Source: Collinsella tanakaei
GTDB lineage: Bacteria; Actinomycetota; Coriobacteriia; Coriobacteriales; Coriobacteriaceae
Assembly (NCBI RefSeq): GCF_016900375.1
Contig: NZ_JACJKB010000001.1
Coordinates: 239,114 to 303,113 of the forward strand
Direction: 5' to 3'
DNA length: 64,000 nt
Position numbers and translations under genes: made by a program. Below, in pieces: positions 8,634 to 16,445 of this stretch. How positions within the stretch are numbered: the stretch's first letter is position 1; each line of letters opens with the position of its first letter. The notes beneath the pieces are model-generated. The model was not told where the DNA came from. It searched no databases and worked only from the letters and a program-made list of their open reading frames with translations.

Positions 8634-9494
8634 ATGCGCATCTCGAAGAACATCCGCCATGCGATCGTGGCGGGCCTTGCAGGCGCGACCGTTGCCGCCG
8701 CCACCTTCGCACCCGCGATGGCATTCGCCGACTACAAGGGGTATCAGGATGTAGCCGCAAACCATTGGGCGGCGTCCAGCGGCGTCATCGACTGGGCCGA
8801 CCGCAACGACATCGTCAACGGATTCCCCGATGGCTCATGGGGCGCCGACAAGCCGATCGACCGAGCCCAGGCTGCCGCTATCCTCTACAACCTCGCCGGG
8901 AACCCTCCGGTGACGGGCTCCCCGCAGTTCTCCGATGCCGACACACTTGGATGGGCGAGGACTGCCGCAACCTGGGCCCAGCAGCAGGGCATCTTCACCG
9001 GCACCCAGCATGCTGACGGCCGCGTGACATTCGACCCGTGGGGTCCGCTCACCCGCGAGCAGGCGGCAAAGGTTCTCTGCGTCCTTTCCGGCGGCAAGGG
9101 ATCCAATCCTGCCATTCTCGACCAATTCCCCGATGGGGACTCCGTTTCCGGCTGGGCGAAGAGCGTTGTCGCCTGGGCCGCAAAGAACGGCATCATCGGC
9201 AACGGCGGCAGCCTGAATGGCAACAGCGTCTGCACCCGCGCCGAGTTCGTATCGATGACCCGCACCACCGACAACCGTATCATGCACATCATCGACGACC
9301 ATACCGACTGGGATGACGACTGGGATGACCGGTTCGACGACTGGGATGACGACTGGGATGATGACTGGGACGACGACTGGGATGATGACTGGGACGACGA
9401 CTGGGACGACGACCACGACGACTGGGACGACGACCGGGACGATGACGACGACCACGACGATGACGACGACTGGGACGATCGCTGGGACGACTAG
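8634..9494 (+). CDS. Secreted S-layer-homology (SLH) domain protein with Asp/Trp-rich tail
   Basis: The 286-residue product begins with a classical signal peptide: basic MRISKNIRH, a hydrophobic core, and a likely cleavage after AMAFA (about residue 32). Three SLH repeats follow at roughly 33-85, 95-150 and 160-210, with the signatures WADRNDIVNGFPDGSWG, WAQQQGIFTG and WAAKNGIIGNG. SLH domains bind pyruvylated secondary cell-wall polymer, so the protein is expected on the cell surface. From about residue 222 the sequence becomes a tail of Asp, Trp and a few Arg/His, built mainly on the unit DDDWDD. No enzyme domain is present. The gene stands alone between two terminators. The tail could bind divalent cations or act as an adhesive or spacer, but this is inference. 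Confidence 0.9.
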   Translation: MRISKNIRHAIVAGLAGATVAAATFAPAMAFADYKGYQDVAANHWAASSGVIDWADRNDIVNGFPDGSWGADKPIDRAQAAAILYNLAGNPPVTGSPQFSDADTLGWARTAATWAQQQGIFTGTQHADGRVTFDPWGPLTREQAAKVLCVLSGGKGSNPAILDQFPDGDSVSGWAKSVVAWAAKNGIIGNGGSLNGNSVCTRAEFVSMTRTTDNRIMHIIDDHTDWDDDWDDRFDDWDDDWDDDWDDDWDDDWDDDWDDDHDDWDDDRDDDDDHDDDDDWDDRWDD

Positions 9495-9527
9495 TCATCC
9501 TTGACGAAACCATATTTCGAATCCTAC

Positions 9528-9560
9528 GAACGGCCATCTGGTATCAGATGGCCGTTCTTT
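9528..9560 (+). terminator. Terminator of the SLH gene
   Basis: A perfect 13-bp stem (GAACGGCCATCTG pairing with CAGATGGCCGTTC, 9528-9540 and 9545-9557) with a GTAT loop is followed by a short T run. It lies 34 bases past the stop codon. Its apex again contains CTGGTATCAG. Confidence 0.85.
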
Positions 9561-9577
9561 CGCAAACGAGAAGGCCC

Positions 9578-9609
9578 ATTTTGGTCATCTGGTACCAGAT
9601 GACCAAAAT
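9578..9609. repeat. Perfect 32-bp palindrome
   Basis: The sequence from 9578 to 9609 is identical to its own reverse complement; its centre is CATCTGGTACCAGATG. It sits between the SLH terminator and the tRNA terminator and has no T run after it on either strand, so it is not a normal terminator. A protein-binding operator or a cruciform-forming site is possible. Confidence 0.8.
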
Positions 9610-9662
9610 CACAGTAGGTAGTGCGCTCTTTAGGCCGTAATGCGAAAAGGGAACTAAACAAA

Positions 9663-9690
9663 CGAAAAGGCCAACCCGAAGGCTGGCCTT
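9663..9690 (-). terminator. Terminator of the tRNA-Pro gene
   Basis: On the minus strand AAGGCCAGCC and GGTTGGCCTT (9667-9690) form a stem with a TTCG tetraloop, followed by TTTTCG. It begins 9 bases after the tRNA 3' end. Confidence 0.85.
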
Positions 9691-9698
9691 GAAGCTTC

Positions 9699-9775
<77 letters not shown>

Positions 9776-9809
9776 AAGCATATGCGCTGTCTCGCTGACA
9801 GCAAGGGAT

Positions 9810-9838
9810 ACTATACTCACCTCGCTCAAACGATGCAA
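9810..9838 (-). promoter_or_regulatory. Promoter of tRNA-Pro
   Basis: On the minus strand TTGCAT (9838-9833) is followed after exactly 17 bases by TATAGT (9815-9810), 35 bases upstream of the mature tRNA 5' end. Box sequences and spacing are those of a strong vegetative sigma-70-type promoter. Confidence 0.8.
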
Positions 9839-10166
9839 GGGGGATTTTGAACTTTTTTTCAAATCGACGGAGCCTGTGGCTCCGCCCATGCGCCCCATGC
9901 ATGCGCTTCGCAAGCCGGCCCTATACGCTGGCCCCAACTTTCCCAATCATACGATATCCGTCACCGAACCCGTCCATCCAGTACCAAACGCCCAAAATAG
10001 AGGACCTAACTACCCGGAATTTGTCCGTCTGGCACTGGTTGCCCACGAGACGGCTGCGACGCGCCGCGAGGGGCAACTGCGCATTCTTTTGTGGGGCTTG
10101 CGTTACCGGCAGCGCAATCGGGTATCATTCCTCTAGTTTATTGCCGACATGCACAGGGGGAGTGAC
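9839..10166. other. Intergenic region between tRNA-Pro and the pgsA-like gene
   Basis: No credible gene is seen. It contains a small hairpin CGGAGCCTGTGGCTCCG near 9869 and two further members of the CTGGTACTGG-like motif: CCAGTACCAAA at 9978-9988 (opposite orientation) and TCTGGCACTGG at 10028-10038. A poorly spaced TTGCGT...TATCAT pair at about 10098-10129 may be the promoter of the next gene. Confidence 0.4.
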
Positions 10167-10922
10167 GTGAGCCTCAAGAAGAAGATCAAAAAGGAGCTCA
10201 TCGGAACCTCCGACTACCCCTCGAACAAGATCTTCACCATCTCGAATTTCATCACCTTCACGCGCCTGATTCTCACGTTCGTGTTCCTCTATCTGTTCAT
10301 CACCAACGAGAATCGCTATATCGCGCTGATCATCTACGCCATCGCCGCCTCGACCGACTGGATGGACGGCCAGATCGCCCGCATGACCAAAACCGTCAGC
10401 TGGCTGGGCAAGATGATGGACCCGATCGTCGACCGCGCGCTGCTGTTCACCGGAGTGCTAGGCCTTGTCGGCCGTGGCGAGCTGCCCATCTGGGTCTGCG
10501 CCCTCATCATCGGACGCGACGTCTACCTCGCCGCCGGCAACACGGTCGTTCGCCGCTACCACAAGCGTCCGCTCGACGTCGTCTACACCGGCAAGATCGC
10601 CACGGCCCTGCTCATGAGCGGATTCACCCTCATGCTGCTCGGCCTGCCCATCATCAACGGCCTCAACCTCTTCGGGCCGGAAGCCACGATGTTCCCCGGC
10701 CTCAACGGCCAGTCGGTACCGCTGGGTATCTTCTTCGTCTACGGGGGCTGCATCTTCTCGTTGATAACGGCCGTCGTCTACACGATCAAGGGAGCCATGG
10801 CCATCAAGAAGGCCATGGCACATCCCGAAGATGAGGACGTCGACTTCCTCAACCCCGAAATCGAGGACTCAGAGGAACCGGTCGACTCCGATGCCGCCAT
10901 GGCCCACGGTGGGGTAGAATAG
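10167..10922 (+). CDS. CDP-alcohol phosphatidyltransferase family membrane protein (PgsA-like)
   Basis: The GTG at 10167 has AGGGGGA about 6 bases upstream and is preferred to the ATG at 10149. The 251-residue protein has several membrane segments and the CDP-alcohol phosphatidyltransferase motif read as DWMDGQIARMTKTVSWLGKMMDPIVDR, that is D-G-x2-A-R-x8-G-x3-D-x3-D with one substitution pattern normal for the family. It therefore joins a CDP-linked lipid to an alcohol such as glycerol-3-phosphate, inositol phosphate or phosphatidylglycerol. A second, more canonical pgsA lies at 32214-32852, so this paralogue may make another lipid. It is followed by FHA and FtsR-like genes, the same order as pgsA2-garA-ftsR in mycobacteria. 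The C terminus is an acidic tail. Confidence 0.85.
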   Translation: MSLKKKIKKELIGTSDYPSNKIFTISNFITFTRLILTFVFLYLFITNENRYIALIIYAIAASTDWMDGQIARMTKTVSWLGKMMDPIVDRALLFTGVLGLVGRGELPIWVCALIIGRDVYLAAGNTVVRRYHKRPLDVVYTGKIATALLMSGFTLMLLGLPIINGLNLFGPEATMFPGLNGQSVPLGIFFVYGGCIFSLITAVVYTIKGAMAIKKAMAHPEDEDVDFLNPEIEDSEEPVDSDAAMAHGGVE

Positions 10923-10961
10923 GCCTATCTGTTCGATTACCGATTCACGTGGGGAGAAACC

Positions 10962-11396
10962 ATGACCGATATGCTGAATAACCCCTCCGGTGCTAACCTG
11001 CCCGGAGATTCGACCTGCGTCTTCCGCATGCCGGTTGATGATGCCACGGTACCTGACCTGATGAAGAGCGCGCAGACCCCCACGCCCGTTCTCACGATCA
11101 TCAAGGGGCCCCAGACGGGCAACACCTTCGAGCTCGAGGGTCCCGAGACCACCATCGGTCGCGATCCCGCCAACGGCATCTTCCTGAACGATATGACGGT
11201 CTCGCGTGCCCATGCCAAGATCGTGAGGAACGCCGCCGGCGTCCTGATCGAGGATCTCGGCTCGCTCAACGGCACGTGGGTCGACGGTGCGATCGTCAAT
11301 TCCGCGCCCCTGCACGACGGCTCCTCCGTGCAGATCGGCACGTTCACGCTGATCTATCACGAAAGCCAGGCAGAGCGCATCGAAACCGGTGAGTAG
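10962..11396 (+). CDS. FHA domain protein (GarA/OdhI-like)
   Basis: A 144-residue soluble protein with one forkhead-associated domain at about residues 60-135. The phosphothreonine-binding signature is complete: IGRDPANGIFLNDMTVSRAHAKI followed by DLGSLNGTWVDG. FHA domains bind phosphothreonine peptides made by Ser/Thr kinases. The length and its place directly before an FtsR-type MerR gene match GarA/OdhI of other Actinobacteria, which inhibit 2-oxoglutarate metabolism. However the N-terminal region (about 1-55) lacks the ETTS phosphorylation motif of GarA, so the same switch cannot be assumed. No kinase gene is in the window. Confidence 0.9.
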   Translation: MTDMLNNPSGANLPGDSTCVFRMPVDDATVPDLMKSAQTPTPVLTIIKGPQTGNTFELEGPETTIGRDPANGIFLNDMTVSRAHAKIVRNAAGVLIEDLGSLNGTWVDGAIVNSAPLHDGSSVQIGTFTLIYHESQAERIETGE

Positions 11397-11398
11397 CT

Positions 11399-12262
11399 GT
11401 GGCTGAGCGCAGTTACCTCAGCATCGGCCAGGTCGTCAACTTCCTGCGCGGGGCGTATCCGGACCTCTCCAACTCCAAGATCCGCTTTCTGGAGGACGAG
11501 GGTCTGATTACGCCGCACCGCACGCCCAAGGGCTACCGTCAGTACTCCAAGGAGGATGTTGACCGCCTCGAGGTCATTCTCCATCTTCAGAAGACGCGCT
11601 ACATGCCGCTAAACGTTATCAAGCAGAAGCTCGATAGCGCCACGGACCTCTCGACGCTCGCGTACGAGGTCGGACTGCTTTCCGACCTCCCCATGAAGCA
11701 GGAGCCCAAGGAGACCCAGCAAAAGCTTCATCCTATCGAGGACATTCCCGATCTTCTCGGTGTCGAGATCTCGTTCATCCGCGCTCTGGCCGACAACGAC
11801 CTCATCCGCATCGTGCGCAGCCCGCAGAACCGCGAGCTCGTCGATGGGCGCGATTTCAAGATCATCCGCCAGTGCGCCGAGCTCAACCGCTTCCATATCG
11901 AGCCGCGCAACCTACGCCAGTACGTCGTTTCCGCCAACCGCGAGTCCCCGATGTTCGAGCAGGTGCTCATCGCGATGCTCGGCTCGGATGACTCCGACGA
12001 CGAGCGCGACAAGAAGCTCGAGCGCGCGTTCAACAAGCTTCACGACCTGACCGACGGTGTGCATACAGCGCTGCTGAAAAACCGTGTCTTCGAGTCGCTG
12101 AACGCTGTCGTCGAAGATGCCGATCTCGATGACATCGACGACAAGATGACCCGTGCCGAGGCGGCAAAGCAGGAGGCGAAGCAGGAGTCCGCAGAAACCT
12201 CCCAGCCCGTGCAGAAGGGCAGCCCCCGCCGCGGCCGCACGGCGAAAAACTCCTCGAAGTAG
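11399..12262 (+). CDS. MerR-family regulator, FtsR-like
   Basis: The GTG start lies 2 bases past the FHA stop. The 287-residue protein opens with a MerR helix-turn-helix: SIGQVVNFLRGAYPDLSNSKIRFLEDEG and GYRQYSKEDVDRL, followed by RYMPLNVIKQKLD. This agrees closely with the FtsR/Rv1828 group, MerR proteins that bind DNA through the N-terminal domain and, in corynebacteria, activate ftsZ. A second helical domain (about 115-230) also resembles that group. The C terminus is Lys/Glu/Ala-rich and probably disordered. The role in this organism is inferred from synteny and sequence only. Confidence 0.85.
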   Translation: MAERSYLSIGQVVNFLRGAYPDLSNSKIRFLEDEGLITPHRTPKGYRQYSKEDVDRLEVILHLQKTRYMPLNVIKQKLDSATDLSTLAYEVGLLSDLPMKQEPKETQQKLHPIEDIPDLLGVEISFIRALADNDLIRIVRSPQNRELVDGRDFKIIRQCAELNRFHIEPRNLRQYVVSANRESPMFEQVLIAMLGSDDSDDERDKKLERAFNKLHDLTDGVHTALLKNRVFESLNAVVEDADLDDIDDKMTRAEAAKQEAKQESAETSQPVQKGSPRRGRTAKNSSK

Positions 12263-12289
12263 CACGCATCAGATAGGATAAGGACCACC

Positions 12290-12823
12290 ATGGCAGATTT
12301 TGATTTCGAGTCGCGCATCGTCAGCATTCCCGACTATCCTCAGCCGGGCGTGATCTTCAAGGACATCACGCCGCTGTTCGCAGATCGCGATGCGCTTTCC
12401 GCAGCTATCACCCAGATCGCCGACCACTACAAGGACGCCGGCATCACCAAGATCGTTGCACCCGAGGCCCGTGGTTTCATGATCGGCACGCCCATCGCCT
12501 TCCATATGGGTGTCGGCTTCGTGCCCGCCCGCAAGCCCGGCAAGCTTCCCCGCAAGACCGTATCGGTTACCTACGACCTCGAATACGGCACGGACACGAT
12601 CGAGATGCATGAGGACGCCCTCGATTCGAGCGATCGCGTGCTGATCGTCGACGACCTGTTCGCCACCGGCGGCACCGCGCGCGCTGTTGCGAACCTCGTC
12701 GAGAAGATGGGCGCCACGCTCGTCGGCTACTCCGGCATCCTCGAGCTCGACGCCCTGAACCCGCGCCCCGTGCTCGACCCCGATGGAACCCTCGACATCT
12801 TCTCCCTCATCCACGTGGGATAA
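12290..12823 (+). CDS. apt: Adenine phosphoribosyltransferase
   Basis: Salvages adenine to AMP using PRPP. The 177-residue product has the type I phosphoribosyltransferase PRPP loop VLIVDDLFATGGTA, the N-terminal IPDYPQPGVIFKDITPL phrase and EARGFMIGTPIA, all specific to Apt. Length is standard. It follows the MerR gene by 27 bases with AAGGA upstream of ATG, and ends before a perfect 32-bp palindrome. Confidence 0.97.
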   Translation: MADFDFESRIVSIPDYPQPGVIFKDITPLFADRDALSAAITQIADHYKDAGITKIVAPEARGFMIGTPIAFHMGVGFVPARKPGKLPRKTVSVTYDLEYGTDTIEMHEDALDSSDRVLIVDDLFATGGTARAVANLVEKMGATLVGYSGILELDALNPRPVLDPDGTLDIFSLIHVG

Positions 12824-12848
12824 CAACGCCAACCATACCGATTCGCGC

Positions 12849-12880
12849 AGCCCCCGGATGCCACGTGGCATCCGGGGGCT
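12849..12880. terminator. Perfect 32-bp GC palindrome after apt, probable terminator
   Basis: The sequence from 12849 to 12880 equals its reverse complement (AGCCCCCGGATGCCAC and its mirror). It lies 25 bases past apt. There is only a weak pyrimidine run after it (GTCCACTTTC), and it abuts a long inverted-repeat element, so it may belong to that element instead. Confidence 0.55.
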
Positions 12881-13087
12881 GTCCACTTTCAGGACGGAGA
12901 TGTTTTCGGACATCGGACGGGACCGGCTGGCCTCTCTGGGGACGTAGCCGGAAGGTGAAATTTAGGGGACAGGCCCCAAACTTGCAGGCGGGCGGGAAGC
13001 TTTCATGCTCCCCGTCCGCCTGCAAGTTTGGGGCCTGTCCCCTAAATTTCACCTTCCGGCTACGTCCCCAGAGAGGCCAGCCGGTCC
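12880..13087. repeat. Intergenic inverted-repeat element with perfect 72-bp arms
   Basis: The element starts with a 33-base head (12880-12912, beginning TGTCCACTTTCAGGACGGAG) also found at 49948-49980 with one mismatch. Then come two 72-base arms, 12920-12991 and 13016-13087, that are exact reverse complements around a 24-base loop. The arms contain GGGGACGTAGCC and GGGGACAGGCCCC, motifs that recur in other repeats of this window. No transposase is encoded. It fills the apt-M20 peptidase gap. Confidence 0.9.
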
Positions 13088-13194
13088 GCGGCGCAGGGGT
13101 TCCGCTCGCTGAAATAATGCATGAAATCAGATTGTTTCTGTATAACTCGGGTATCCTTACAGTGGTCTGAACAACGACGGCAGGAAGGATTGCC

Positions 13195-14604
13195 ATGGCC
13201 GACACTCAGTTGATGAAGGAAATCGACGGCTGGATCGATGAGAACTGGGAGACCATCGTTTCCGAGATTGAAACGCTCGTGAACATCCCCAGCCAAGAGG
13301 ACCTCGACCACGCAGGGGAGGGCATGCCCTTCGGCCCCGGCCCGCTGGCTGCGCTGAACGCCGGCCTCGACCTCTGCGACAGGCTCGGCATGAAGGCCGA
13401 GAACCATGAGGGCTTCGTCGGCACCGCCGATTACCCCGGCGCCGACGATTCCAAGAAGATCTGCCTCATCGCACATCTGGACACCGTGCCCTGCGGCCCC
13501 GGCTGGACCCAGGATCCGCACAAGATGACGCGCCGCGACGGCTTCCTGATCGGCCGCGGCACCCTCGATGACAAGGGCCCTTTCGTCATCGGCGCCTACG
13601 CCATGCGCTATTGGCACGAAAAGGGCGTCCAGTTCCCGTACACCATGCGCATGATCCTCGGCTCCAACGAGGAGACCACCCTGCGCGACGTCGAGTACTA
13701 CCTCGAGCACTTCGGTGAGCCGACCTTCCTGATGACCCCCGATGCCGAGTTCCCCGTGTGCTATGGCGAGAAGGGCATCTACCAGGGTGTCTTCACCTCC
13801 GGCCCCATCACCGACTCCAAGATCGTCTCCTGGAAGGCGGGCGAGGCCTTCAACGCCATCCCGACCGACGCGAGTGTGACGGTCGCCGCCGATGCCTCCC
13901 AGCTTCCCGCCGCCGACGGCATCACGCTGACCGATAACGGCGACGGCACCGTGCTCATCGCCGCCAAGGGCAAGGGCGGCCACGCCTCTCAGCCGGAGGG
14001 CACCAAGAACGCCATCGGCATGCTTGTCGACTACATGCTCGATAACGACCTCGTCTCCGCTTCCGAGCGCCAGTTCCTCGAGCTGCAGAAGACCCTGATC
14101 GACGACTACACCGGCGCCGCCGTGGGCGTCGCCGCCTCCGACGACCTCTTTGGCCCGCTGACCATCGTTGGCGGTATGGTCTGGCGCGATGAGGACGGTA
14201 CGCTCCACCAGTCCGTTGACTCCCGCTATCCCACGACCTTCTCCTGCGCGCAGTTCGAGGAGGGCCTCTCCGCCACCGCCGCGCGCTTCGATGCAACCTA
14301 CGCCACCGACAACGACACCGAGCCGTTCTATATCGATCCGAACGGCCAGGAGATCCAGCGCCTCATCGGTGTGTACAACGACGTCACCGGCGACGACCGC
14401 AAGCCGTTCACCATCGGCGGCGGCACCTACGCGCGCGAGTTCAAGAACGCCGCGGCCTTCGGTCCCGAGATGCCTTGGGTCGAGGTTCCCGAGTGGGTCG
14501 GCCCCATGCACGGCGACGACGAGGGCATGAGCGAGGAGCTGCTCAAGACCACCCTCAAGATCTACATCCTTGCCATCAAGGAGATCATGGCGATCGAGTA
14601 CTAA
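13195..14604 (+). CDS. M20 family metallopeptidase (Sapep/PepV-like dipeptidase)
   Basis: A 469-residue cytoplasmic zinc peptidase. It shows the metal ligands in order: AHLDTVP, GRGTLDDKGP, and SNEETT, with a lid/dimerisation domain inserted from about residue 180 to 390 that contains GGHASQPEGTKNA. A late GGGTYAREFKNAAAFGPEMPW and PMHGDDEGM complete the active site. These signatures match the Sapep/PepV branch of M20, which hydrolyses dipeptides, some starting with beta-alanine or D-residues. GGAAGG precedes the ATG. It is a single-gene unit between a repeat element and a bidirectional terminator. Confidence 0.93.
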   Translation: MADTQLMKEIDGWIDENWETIVSEIETLVNIPSQEDLDHAGEGMPFGPGPLAALNAGLDLCDRLGMKAENHEGFVGTADYPGADDSKKICLIAHLDTVPCGPGWTQDPHKMTRRDGFLIGRGTLDDKGPFVIGAYAMRYWHEKGVQFPYTMRMILGSNEETTLRDVEYYLEHFGEPTFLMTPDAEFPVCYGEKGIYQGVFTSGPITDSKIVSWKAGEAFNAIPTDASVTVAADASQLPAADGITLTDNGDGTVLIAAKGKGGHASQPEGTKNAIGMLVDYMLDNDLVSASERQFLELQKTLIDDYTGAAVGVAASDDLFGPLTIVGGMVWRDEDGTLHQSVDSRYPTTFSCAQFEEGLSATAARFDATYATDNDTEPFYIDPNGQEIQRLIGVYNDVTGDDRKPFTIGGGTYAREFKNAAAFGPEMPWVEVPEWVGPMHGDDEGMSEELLKTTLKIYILAIKEIMAIEY

Positions 14605-14626
14605 CTCGCTCCGACATAGCCGAACA

Positions 14627-14666
14627 AAGGCGGCGGCTCGCAATCATGCGGGCCGCCGCCTTCATA
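14627..14666. terminator. Bidirectional terminator between M20 peptidase and DUF1836 gene
   Basis: AAGGCGGCGGC (14627-14637) pairs with GCCGCCGCCTT (14652-14662) with an extra CGC/GCG pair inside. Short T runs follow on both strands, serving the two convergent genes. Confidence 0.8.
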
Positions 14667-14706
14667 TGCGTCAACAGTCTGCGCTTTTCAGCGATGGCGC
14701 AGTCGC

Positions 14707-15342
14707 CTAGTGCCGCTTGCCGTCGCTTTCCGCCGCATCGTATCCGCAGTACGAAAGGTAGCTCATCAAGAAGGCCTTGGAGGCGAAGGCCTCGGCTGCA
14801 CTGCGCACCAGCACGCTTTCGCGCGTGACGACGCGCGCGCTGTCCTCGTGCCGCGTTCCATCGACCGAGAAGGCGTCGGAGACCGCATGGTTGAGCTCGT
14901 TGGCGATGTAATCGAACGCAACCTCGACGGGGTAGGTCATGAGCTGGATGGAGAACATCCGCGCGATGGCCTCCATGGAGAGAAACTGCTTGAACACGCA
15001 GATGACGAGCAGGCGCGCGATCTGCTCGGAACCGTAGAGCTTCTTCACGGGAGCGGGAAGCAGGCGCTGCTTGACATAGTTGTTCACCATGGAGGGCGTC
15101 AGCCAGGGCCCCTCTGCGCACGCATCGAGCGGCGCGAGCACGCTTTCGATGTAGGCGATAACCTGGTCGCGATACAGCTCGACACTGGGCAGCTCATCGT
15201 AGCAGGGAAAATGGAACTTCGCGGCAGCCGCGGCCACATCTGATTTGAGGAACGCATCGGGAAGCGCCGTAGGGGAGAGGTCCTCAGCCGCGATTTGACG
15301 CGACGTGTCGGACATGGGAATGATCGTTGCCAGCTGTTCCAT
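14707..15342 (-). CDS. DUF1836 domain protein
   Basis: I start at the ATG at 15342, which has GGAG six bases upstream; a longer frame to 15387 lacks such support. The 211-residue protein carries the DUF1836 signature in its middle: WLTPSMVNNYVKQRLLPAP followed by KLYGSEQIARLLVICVFKQFLS. DUF1836 proteins look like MerR-type winged helices (a helix-turn-helix reading a YxREQL-like strand), so DNA binding is likely but targets are unknown. It is transcribed divergently from the DegV gene and could regulate it. Confidence 0.8.
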   Translation of the reverse strand: MEQLATIIPMSDTSRQIAAEDLSPTALPDAFLKSDVAAAAAKFHFPCYDELPSVELYRDQVIAYIESVLAPLDACAEGPWLTPSMVNNYVKQRLLPAPVKKLYGSEQIARLLVICVFKQFLSMEAIARMFSIQLMTYPVEVAFDYIANELNHAVSDAFSVDGTRHEDSARVVTRESVLVRSAAEAFASKAFLMSYLSYCGYDAAESDGKRH

Positions 15343-15502
15343 GGTGCGCTCCGTCCTCAAAGCGGGCTGTGCCCGTATGATGAGCATACTCTTGCGTTCG
15401 CCGATTATCTAGATTCGATTATTGTGATATCTAGTTTTCCATACTAGAAGGGGAGTGCTCGACTATACTTGAGGCATCGTACGCTATCGAAAGGATCCCT
15501 CG

Positions 15503-16378
15503 ATGTCTTGGGCAATCGTCACCGACTCAAGCTGCAACCTTCGTTCGTGGAAGCCGTCGGCTCCCAACACGACGTTTGCCTCCGCGCCGCTCACCATCCA
15601 CGTGGGCACCAAGGAGTTCGTCGACGACCCCAATCTTGACGTGGCTGAGCTTAACCGCACGGTAGCGGAATCCAGCGAGGCGTCCTCGAGCTCGTGCCCG
15701 AGCGTCGGTATCTGGGCGGAGGCGTTCCGGGCTGCCGACAACGTCATCGCCATCACCATCTCCGCGAACCTGTCCGGCAGCTACGAGGCGGCCTGCACCG
15801 CCCGCAACATCGTAATGGACGAGTACACCCGCGAGCATGCGGGCATCGTAGCGGGGAAGAACATCTACGTGCTTAACTCGCGTGCAACCGGCGGCAAGAT
15901 GGAGCTCATCGTCGAGCTGCTCGATGCGTTTTTGGCCCATAACCCCAACGCGACCTTCGATGAGGTCGTGGCGTATATCGAGCATCTCGACCAATGCTCG
16001 ACCGTGCTGTTCTCGCTCAGCAGCTACGATAACCTGATCAAGAACGGCCGTATGCCGCGCCTGGCGGGCTCGATTGCAAGCAAGCTCAATATCCGCATGC
16101 TCGGATGCGCAAGCGACGAGGGAACCATCAAGATCGTCGGGCCGACGCGCGGCGAGAAGAAGATGTTCCGTAAGGTCGTGAGCTCCATGGAAGGCATGGG
16201 ATTCAAGGGTGGCCTCGTGTACATCGACCATGTAGACAACGAGCGCGCGGCCACGGAGCTTAAGGGCGAGATCGAAGCGGCATGGCCGAGCGCGACCGTC
16301 CGCCTGCTGCCGTGCGGAGGACTGTGCTCGTACTACGCTGAGGAATCCGGTCTCATCATCGGCTTCGAATGGGCATAG
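15503..16378 (+). CDS. DegV family fatty-acid-binding protein
   Basis: DegV/FakB proteins bind a fatty acid and present it to the kinase FakA for phosphorylation. The 291-residue product has the family start AIVTDSSCNL, the ligand-loop ISANLSGSYEAA, the RMPRLAGSIASKLNI segment and the C-terminal GLIIGFEWA. Length is typical. AAAGG lies before the ATG. No fakA is in the window, but several phospholipid genes are, consistent with fatty-acid uptake. It is a monocistronic unit with its own terminator. Confidence 0.92.
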   Translation: MSWAIVTDSSCNLRSWKPSAPNTTFASAPLTIHVGTKEFVDDPNLDVAELNRTVAESSEASSSSCPSVGIWAEAFRAADNVIAITISANLSGSYEAACTARNIVMDEYTREHAGIVAGKNIYVLNSRATGGKMELIVELLDAFLAHNPNATFDEVVAYIEHLDQCSTVLFSLSSYDNLIKNGRMPRLAGSIASKLNIRMLGCASDEGTIKIVGPTRGEKKMFRKVVSSMEGMGFKGGLVYIDHVDNERAATELKGEIEAAWPSATVRLLPCGGLCSYYAEESGLIIGFEWA

Positions 16379-16405
16379 GCGGTCTGCGCGATTGATTGAC
16401 TCGAA

Positions 16406-16445
16406 GCGCCCTGTATCGGCTTTGTCGATACAGGGCGCGTTTTCG
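16406..16445 (+). terminator. Terminator of the degV-like gene
   Basis: GCGCCCTGTATCG (16406-16418) pairs with CGATACAGGGCGC (16426-16438) around a short loop, followed by GTTTTC. It lies 28 bases past the stop. Confidence 0.88.

Noticed and set aside
8835..9455. Val/Pro-rich frame opposite the SLH tail
   Set aside because: It is the complement of the Asp/Trp codon repeat and has no start signal.
10028..10043. TGGCACTGGTTGC as a sigma-54 promoter
   Set aside because: The GG and GC elements are too close together and no enhancer-binding regulator is nearby; it fits the local CTGGTACTGG motif better.
12880..13087. Complete insertion sequence
   Set aside because: Arms and head are present, but no transposase frame, no target duplication and no second boundary are visible.
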